Source: Bacillus sp. 522_BSPC
GTDB taxonomy: Bacteria > Bacillota > Bacilli > Bacillales > Cytobacillaceae
Reading direction: 5' to 3'
DNA length: 56,450 nt
Assembly (NCBI RefSeq): GCF_001076885.1
Contig: NZ_JVDT01000143.1
Span: 1-56,450 of the forward strand
Shown here: piece after piece, positions 50,885 to 56,450 of the stretch
Layout: every line of letters begins with the position of its first letter
How positions within the stretch are numbered: the stretch's first letter is position 1
The notes under the pieces: model-generated
Told to the model about the DNA's origin: nothing
Databases searched by the model: none
What the model saw: only the letters and a program-made list of their open reading frames with translations
Made by a program: the position numbers and the translations under genes

Positions 50885-53590
50885 ATGAGATTTAGTACAA
50901 AGCTTTATTTTGGTTTAGGAATTATCTTTGTTTTAATTACCATTCTAATTATTGTACTTATGGGTATGCTTCGGCAGCAAAATGACAACATGCATGTACT
51001 TGTTACTGATAAGACAGAAAGAATAGATGCTGCATATATTTTAAAAAATGAAATTAATAACTTAAGTAGAGAAATCTATGAATTGTCCTCGCAATCGTCT
51101 ATAGATTTAAATGATAGAACAATTAGTCAAATGGAAGAAACACGTAAGGAAATAAATAAAGCGTATAATTTCTTGATAGATCAAGACAAAAGAGAAGAAA
51201 CGCAGGAATTATTAGTCCAGTTTTCAACCATCTATGATGTCTTTGAAGAAAAGGGTCAGCAAATAGTGGAAGCAGAAGACAAAAAAATGGATTCGGATTT
51301 TTGGATTAGAGAAAATGATGAAAAAAATAGGCTGTTAGAAATTGCTAACTCCTTATATTCGATACAGCTTAAAGATATGCAAGATGATCTAGAAAGTTCA
51401 AAGAAAACCTACGATATCGTTGTAGTGATGACATATATTTATATAATTGTCGGAGTTGTTAGCAGTATTGCTATTGCCATTTATTTAATAAGAGGGTTAA
51501 CAAGAAACTTAAATAAAGTCACAACTGTCATGTCTGGTGTCTCTTATAAAAAGGGAATAAAATTTCCTCGATTAGAAATTGATTCAAAGGATGAAGTAGG
51601 AGAAATTGCGCGTGCTTTTAATGAAATGGTAACGACTTTAGAAAAGTATTCCAAAGATGAAATAGAAAGCAGGGCAAAAGCAGAAGAAAAAAGCTGGTTA
51701 GATTCACGTTTGGCAGAAATTACAACAGGTTTTTCAATGGTAGAAACAATGGAGTCGCTTGCTGATTATTTTATTAGTCAGATTACACCAGTAGTTGGAG
51801 CACAATATGGAATCTTTTATCAAATAAATAAACAGGAACAAGCGCACTATCTAGAAGAAATAGCTCAATATGCCTTCCATGACCAAGGAAGGTCCCCGAT
51901 TATACAGCTAGGAGAAGGATTAGTAGGACAAGCAGCGAAGGAAAATAAAAGTATCAGTTTAATAGACATTCCGAAAGAATACATAAAGATTAAATCTGGT
52001 TCAGGAGAAGCAGAACCAAAACAAGTTCTTATTCATCCGATCTCCTATGAAGGAAAAGTATTAGCCATTGTGGAACTTGCCTCTTTACAATATTTTAGAC
52101 CTGTTCAACAACGCTTACTTAAAGAGGTGGTGGAATATTTAGGTATATCCATTCATGGGATTATCAATCGACTGGAAGTTAAGCGATTATTAGAGGATGA
52201 GCAACGTTTAACAGAGGAGCTGCAAAGTCAATCAGAAGAGTTACAGGCTCAACAGCAGGAATTAATGGCGATTAATGAGGAGCTACAGACACAATATCGA
52301 GTTTCAGAGGAGAAAAATGCAGACCTTGAGCAAATAGGGAAAGAGTTAGAGGAAAAAGCGGAACAGTTAGTCTATAGCTCCCAATATAAATCTGAGTTTT
52401 TGGCAAATATGTCTCATGAGCTTAGAACCCCTTTAAATAGCATGCTAATTTTATCACAAATGTTAGTGGAAAAAGAAAATGAAAATTTAAATGCGAAACA
52501 AATTCAATATTTGCAGACCATTTATTTTTCTGGAAATGAATTATTAAGATTGATCAATGAAATATTGGATTTAGAAAAAATTGAGACAGGCATGATGGAA
52601 ATAATAGTAGAACCAGTAAAGATGGAGGAAATTCAAGGTTGTCTGAAAAACCAATTTGCTCCTATTGCTAATAAGAAAAAACTTGATTTTTCAATAAAAA
52701 TGGCGAAAGAGGTTCCCACTTTTATTGAAACAGATGCCCATCGTCTGAACCAAGTATTAAAAAATTTATTGTCAAACGCTTTTAAATTTACGGAAAAGGG
52801 AAGGGTAGAATTGTCTATTCGATTGGAAAATTCTACTAAGTTAGCTAATGCTAATGAAGGCGTAGTATCCTTCACCGTAAAGGATACTGGGATTGGAATT
52901 CCAAAGGAGAAAATGGATATAATCTTTGAGCCTTTTAAGCAGGCTGATGGAACAATTAGCAGAAGATATGGGGGGACAGGTCTGGGGTTGTCAATCTGTA
53001 AGGAAATTACTCATTTGCTAGGAGGTAGATTGGAGGCAATCAGTATGGAAGGGATGGGAAGTTCTTTTTCTATCTATTTACCTACAATGGGCCAAAAACA
53101 GAAGGATGCGGTATTACTTAATGAGAGATTGCTAAAGGAAGAGAGCTACCAACAGACTGCTGCAGCCAAAGAAGAAGTGATCGATATAATCCATTCTAAT
53201 GAGAATGCTAATCTGAAAGGGAAAAAGGTATTAATTATAGATGATGATATCCGTAATATTTTTTCCATCCATGCTGCATTGGAAGAGTACAATATTGATA
53301 TCCTTTATGCGGAAAATGGCAGGGATGGCATAAGTCTTTTAGAAGCAAATCCAGACGTTGATCTTGTATTAATGGATATTATGATGCCTGAAATGAGCGG
53401 CTTAGAAGCTATTTCCATCATAAGAAAAAAGGAGGATTTTAAAACATTGCCCATTATTGCAATAACTGCAAAAGCGATGAAACATAATCGAGAACAATGT
53501 ATAGAAGCAGGTGCATCTGATTATATTAGTAAACCAGTAAATTTGGAACAGTTATATTCGCTAATTCAAGTTTGGCTTTATAAAGAATAG
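50885..53590 (+). CDS. Hybrid sensor histidine kinase (HAMP-GAF-HisKA-HATPase-REC)
   Basis: This 901-residue membrane kinase has helix 1 at about residues 9-29, an extracytoplasmic helical sensor (30-175, CHASE3/4HB-like), helix 2 near 177-200, HAMP (200-255), GAF (about 285-425) and a coiled coil rich in EELQ repeats (430-495). The phospho-acceptor is His511 in SHELRTPLN, the ATP-binding domain has N631 and DTGIGI (667-672) plus GGTGLGLS (696-703), and the C-terminal receiver has acidic residues 785-787 and phospho-acceptor Asp831. GGAGGATAC precedes the ATG. Hybrid kinases of this layout are often general stress or multicellular-behaviour sensors. Input and output are unknown; a second kinase gene follows 70 bases on. 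Confidence 0.93.
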   Translation: MRFSTKLYFGLGIIFVLITILIIVLMGMLRQQNDNMHVLVTDKTERIDAAYILKNEINNLSREIYELSSQSSIDLNDRTISQMEETRKEINKAYNFLIDQDKREETQELLVQFSTIYDVFEEKGQQIVEAEDKKMDSDFWIRENDEKNRLLEIANSLYSIQLKDMQDDLESSKKTYDIVVVMTYIYIIVGVVSSIAIAIYLIRGLTRNLNKVTTVMSGVSYKKGIKFPRLEIDSKDEVGEIARAFNEMVTTLEKYSKDEIESRAKAEEKSWLDSRLAEITTGFSMVETMESLADYFISQITPVVGAQYGIFYQINKQEQAHYLEEIAQYAFHDQGRSPIIQLGEGLVGQAAKENKSISLIDIPKEYIKIKSGSGEAEPKQVLIHPISYEGKVLAIVELASLQYFRPVQQRLLKEVVEYLGISIHGIINRLEVKRLLEDEQRLTEELQSQSEELQAQQQELMAINEELQTQYRVSEEKNADLEQIGKELEEKAEQLVYSSQYKSEFLANMSHELRTPLNSMLILSQMLVEKENENLNAKQIQYLQTIYFSGNELLRLINEILDLEKIETGMMEIIVEPVKMEEIQGCLKNQFAPIANKKKLDFSIKMAKEVPTFIETDAHRLNQVLKNLLSNAFKFTEKGRVELSIRLENSTKLANANEGVVSFTVKDTGIGIPKEKMDIIFEPFKQADGTISRRYGGTGLGLSICKEITHLLGGRLEAISMEGMGSSFSIYLPTMGQKQKDAVLLNERLLKEESYQQTAAAKEEVIDIIHSNENANLKGKKVLIIDDDIRNIFSIHAALEEYNIDILYAENGRDGISLLEANPDVDLVLMDIMMPEMSGLEAISIIRKKEDFKTLPIIAITAKAMKHNREQCIEAGASDYISKPVNLEQLYSLIQVWLYKE

Positions 53591-53660
53591 AAGGACGATA
53601 CTGATATTCAAGTAATGTTAGTAAATGGCTTGTTAATAGATAGGAGGCTCAAATATAATT

Positions 53661-55718
53661 ATGCAATATTCGGCTCAATCTATAGAACAAAAGAAAAATC
53701 TATCTGCTTCAGTATCGGAACCAATCTATATTTTAATGGTAGATGACTTACAAGAAAACCTCTTAGCGTTAGAAGCAGTGTTAAACAATTCTCAGTATCA
53801 TTTAGTTTTTGCAAAATCAGGGGAAGAAGCTTTAAAATTCATTTTGACATATGATTTTGCCGTTATTTTGTTAGATGTCCAAATGCCAGGGCTAAATGGG
53901 TTTGAAACAGCAAAATTGATTAAAGAACGAAAAAAGTCCCGTCATATACCTATTATTTTTATTACCGCTATCAGTCAAGATATGCAACATATTATGCAAG
54001 GATATCAAGTAGGTGCCATTGATTATATTGTAAAGCCATTTAATCCAGAAGCGTTGAAAAGCAAAGTGGCTCAGTTTGTTCAAATCTATGAAAGCCATAC
54101 GAAAAGCCTCCATGAGATGAACTGGCAAACAACATCTGAATTGGACAAAATGAATAAGGAACTAAGAATAACCAAAATGGATTTAACTAAAAATGCAGTC
54201 TTTTCTTCAATCTTACAGAAAGCATTGCAGGATACGATTGTTACTTTTGATGAAGAAGGAACAATTATTAGTGTAAATCCAAGTGTAAGAAGAATGTTTG
54301 GCTATGTAGAAGAAGATTTAATCGGTTCTTCTATTGAAGTGCTTTTACATTCGATTGAATCAGAGGTTTCTATAGAGACACCTATTACCTTTGATATGTT
54401 AGTTCCAAATTTTATTGGTAGAATGATAGAGGCAAAAGCTAAGCGAAAGAATAATATTGTTTTTCCTGTTGATCTATATATTGGGGACGCAATGGTTGAA
54501 GATTACCAACTATTTGTGTGTACGATTCGTGATATTTCCGAAAGAAAAGAGGTAGAACGCTTAAGAAAGCAACAAGTGGATCAACTAGAACATGCCGTGG
54601 AAGAAAGGACGCTAGAACTGCTATCCATGAATCATAAGCTACATAGAGAACGTGAAGAAAAATCGAAGGTAACAGATGATCTAATGCTTTCGGAAGGACG
54701 TTTTCGGCAAATATTTGAAGCAAGTCCATGCTTGATGGCAATACGCTCCATGGAAGAGCCTGCATTTATTGCTGTAAATAAAAATTGGGTAAAGAGTACA
54801 GGTTATACGATGGAGGAGCTAAAGCAAGACGGCTATCATTGGAAGATTTTCAAAGATGTAAATGGAATAGAAGAGAACTTTCATGAGGAAGATTGGCATT
54901 TCCCTTTAAAAAATCAAAGAGTCATTTTCACGATAAAGAATGGAGAACAAAAGCAGGGGTTATTATCCACCGAAATAATAACAATTAAGAATAATAATTG
55001 TGTATTAATTGTATTAAATGATATAACAGAAAGATTGGCTTTAGAAAAAGAAATGGCAAGGCTAGATCAATTAAATCTAGTCGGAGAAATGGCCGCGGGC
55101 ATCGCACATGAAATTAGAAATCCAATGACAACAGTTCATGGATTTTTACAAATTGGAAAATCTAATCCATCTAATCTGTCATTAGAACATATGGAATTAA
55201 TGATTGATGAATTGGATCGAGCTAATAAGATAATCAAGGAATTCCTTACGTTAGCTAAAAACAAGACGAGTGATAAGAGGCGATATTCGTTAAATAGAAT
55301 TATTGAAATCATATATCCATTAATTAATGCAGAGGCCTTATTGACAGGAAAAAAGGTTAATCTTCAATTAGGAGTTTGTCCAGAACTCTATTTGGATGAG
55401 AAAGAAATACGGCAGCTTTTACTTAACCTTGCATTAAATGGATTAGAGGCAATGGAGACAGAAGGAATTCTTACAATAAGAACATTCTGTAAAGGAAAGC
55501 ATTTTGTGTTGGAAATTATCGATAGCGGTAATGGGATTGATGAGGAAATATTAAAGAAGCTAGGAACGCCTTTTTTTACAACCAAGGACAATGGTACAGG
55601 ACTGGGACTTGCAGTATGTTATCGAATAGCAGAACGTCATATGGCAAGAATAAATGTTCAGACAAGCGAGAAGGGCACGAAATTCTCCGTATACTTTGAA
55701 ATAGAGCAAGGAAAATAG
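53661..55718 (+). CDS. Response-regulator/PAS/histidine kinase hybrid (REC-PAS-PAS-HisKA-HATPase)
   Basis: This 685-residue cytosolic kinase without membrane helices begins with a receiver domain (acceptor Asp72 in VILLDVQMPG, KPF near 125). Two PAS domains follow (about 180-298 and 345-458), each closing with a PAC-like DISER/DITER. HisKA carries His483 in AAGIAHEIRNPMTTVHGFLQ, and the HATPase domain has LALNGLEAM and GTGLGLAVCY. The HEIRNPMT motif is that of Bacillus sporulation kinases, so Spo0F is a plausible target (inference). It probably forms an operon with the hybrid kinase upstream, whose His or receiver might act on the N-terminal receiver here. Confidence 0.92.
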   Translation: MQYSAQSIEQKKNLSASVSEPIYILMVDDLQENLLALEAVLNNSQYHLVFAKSGEEALKFILTYDFAVILLDVQMPGLNGFETAKLIKERKKSRHIPIIFITAISQDMQHIMQGYQVGAIDYIVKPFNPEALKSKVAQFVQIYESHTKSLHEMNWQTTSELDKMNKELRITKMDLTKNAVFSSILQKALQDTIVTFDEEGTIISVNPSVRRMFGYVEEDLIGSSIEVLLHSIESEVSIETPITFDMLVPNFIGRMIEAKAKRKNNIVFPVDLYIGDAMVEDYQLFVCTIRDISERKEVERLRKQQVDQLEHAVEERTLELLSMNHKLHREREEKSKVTDDLMLSEGRFRQIFEASPCLMAIRSMEEPAFIAVNKNWVKSTGYTMEELKQDGYHWKIFKDVNGIEENFHEEDWHFPLKNQRVIFTIKNGEQKQGLLSTEIITIKNNNCVLIVLNDITERLALEKEMARLDQLNLVGEMAAGIAHEIRNPMTTVHGFLQIGKSNPSNLSLEHMELMIDELDRANKIIKEFLTLAKNKTSDKRRYSLNRIIEIIYPLINAEALLTGKKVNLQLGVCPELYLDEKEIRQLLLNLALNGLEAMETEGILTIRTFCKGKHFVLEIIDSGNGIDEEILKKLGTPFFTTKDNGTGLGLAVCYRIAERHMARINVQTSEKGTKFSVYFEIEQGK

Positions 55719-55878
55719 AGATTGGCTTAGTCAGCAGTCTTCTATTCTTCTTTATTGGGATGATTTTCGCTCTGTTTAGTAATAAGAAGCCTGTTTTAAT
55801 AGCGAAATATTTTTAAAGGAAAATCTTGCAGAACCAGCGAACTTATAAATAAAAAATAGGAAGAAGGTGGGGATTTGT

Positions 55879-56310
55879 ATGGTTCCACAGAGGGTTTCAT
55901 TGCTAACATTAGGAGCTTTGAGATTACCAGAATTGCGTAAGTTTTATCAACTTCTAGGATGGGAGGAAACGGAAGCTAGCTCAGATGAATATGCTGTTTT
56001 TAAGACCGCTGGTGTTTTCTTAACATTGTTTCCTTTAGAGGAATTGGCGAAGGATGCTGGGGTGGAGCTTCAAAGTCCGATCGAAGGCTTTAGGGGAGTT
56101 ACTTTTGCAATCAATGTAAATGCAGCAGAGGAAGTAGATAGTGTTATGGAAAAGGTGAGAATGGCAGGCGGGAAAATTCTTAGAGAGCCAAGTGATGCTT
56201 TTTGGGGCGGCAGAACCTCTTATTTTGCAGATCCAGAAAATAATCTTTGGGAAGTAGCTTGGAATCCGAGTTCCGTTTTTGATGAAAGAGGAGCTATGAT
56301 TGATTTTTAA
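55879..56310 (+). CDS. VOC family (glyoxalase/dioxygenase fold) protein
   Basis: The 143-residue protein has the vicinal-oxygen-chelate pattern: LGALRLPELRKFYQLLGWEE at the N-terminus, then GVFLTLFPLEEL, and in the second half VMEKVRMAGGKILREPSDAF and TSYFADPENNLWEVAWNPS with the conserved C-terminal Glu. It is of the lactoylglutathione-lyase-like/bleomycin-resistance-like superfamily; no specific substrate can be named. ATG 55879 with AAGGTGGGG just upstream is preferred over a GTG at 55867. It is a lone gene. Confidence 0.85.
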   Translation: MVPQRVSLLTLGALRLPELRKFYQLLGWEETEASSDEYAVFKTAGVFLTLFPLEELAKDAGVELQSPIEGFRGVTFAINVNAAEEVDSVMEKVRMAGGKILREPSDAFWGGRTSYFADPENNLWEVAWNPSSVFDERGAMIDF

Positions 56311-56396
56311 AAAGAAATGCAGAGGGCAGCAGTTTAGGAGTAGCCCCTGGATGCCAGGAGTAGTTGCTAAATGGACTTGAGAAATTTAATTAACAA

Positions 56397-56450
56397 GAGG
56401 CTGGGCCAAAACTAAATAACTAATCTTTAAAGACGAACAATCTCTAATTT
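56397..56450 (-). repeat. Dispersed MITE-like repeat, copy 3 (cut by window end)
   Basis: GAGGCTGGGCCAAAACTAAA and the following bases match the reverse complement of the right end of copy 2 (43864-43918) and of copy 1 (19156-19205). It is in opposite orientation to the other two and runs out of the window. Confidence 0.8.

Noticed and set aside
1-56450. CRISPR arrays, prophage modules, tRNA or rRNA genes
   Set aside because: No regularly spaced identical repeats, no phage structural or integrase genes, and no cloverleaf or rRNA-like conserved blocks were noticed; a tRNAscan or profile search was not possible.

Overview
The window reads as a chromosomal stretch of a low-GC, Gram-positive endospore-former of the Bacillaceae (Bacillus/Niallia-like). 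The evidence is AT-rich DNA, strong AGGAGG-type ribosome binding sites, frequent GTG/TTG starts, a Fur-boxed siderophore importer, a c-di-AMP (ydaO-type) leader before a Ktr potassium channel gene, a SAM-I (S-box) leader near a cysH-cysP-sat-cysC-sumT-sirB-sirC cluster in B. subtilis order, a cysJI pair divergent from cysL, and a sensor kinase of sporulation-kinase type. No rRNA, tRNA, CRISPR array, prophage or intact insertion sequence was seen.

Layout. 0-3 kb: an unknown gene, a CynX-type MFS gene broken by one in-frame TGA, and a DUF3243 gene. 3.1-7.2 kb: a four-gene iron-siderophore ABC importer behind a promoter with a near-consensus Fur box. 7.3-8.3 kb: two decayed membrane-protein genes. 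8.5-12 kb: c-di-AMP riboswitch, ktrB/ktrD and an unknown membrane protein. 12-18 kb: aadK-like adenylyltransferase, DsrE-like protein, acetyltransferase, brnQ and a chemoreceptor. 17.5-22.3 kb: SnoaL-like protein, WYL regulator, repeats, ECF sigma factor with SnoaL tail, tag, and a merR-SDR pair. 22.4-25 kb: an hflX gene behind a leader with a short uORF and attenuator, then a TrxB-like flavoprotein. 25-28 kb: cfa and three consecutive acetyltransferases. 28-30.2 kb: a probable organoarsenical/thiol-metalloid resistance operon (Cys-pair MarR regulator, ArsP-type permease, a 44-residue CC...CC protein, ArsN1-type acetyltransferase) with matching palindromes at both promoters. 30.2-37.5 kb: acetyltransferase, azoreductase, a DUF606-Crp-DUF606 unit, YjjG/YfnB-type phosphatase, CBO0543-type membrane protein, a lacI/GH42 deletion scar, an SDR and a cupin. 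37.8-50.6 kb: sulfur assimilation. 50.9-55.7 kb: two tandem multidomain histidine kinases. 55.9 kb to the end: a VOC protein and a truncated repeat.

How the genes work together. CysP, Sat, CysC, CysH and CysJI take sulfate to sulfide, and SumT-SirC-SirB make the siroheme that CysI needs. CysL probably activates cysJI, and SAM is sensed by the S-box upstream of a DUF2292 gene. The Fur-controlled importer supplies iron. The Ktr leader ties potassium uptake to c-di-AMP.

The parts most worth following up are the Cys-pair regulator/ArsP/ArsN1 operon with its shared TTGYA-N3-TRCAA operator, the attenuator before hflX, and a dispersed repeat family with AGGCTGGGACA ends found three times. Gene decay is also notable: a nonsense codon in cynX, several frameshifts at 7.3-8.3 kb and a deletion scar at 35.1 kb.
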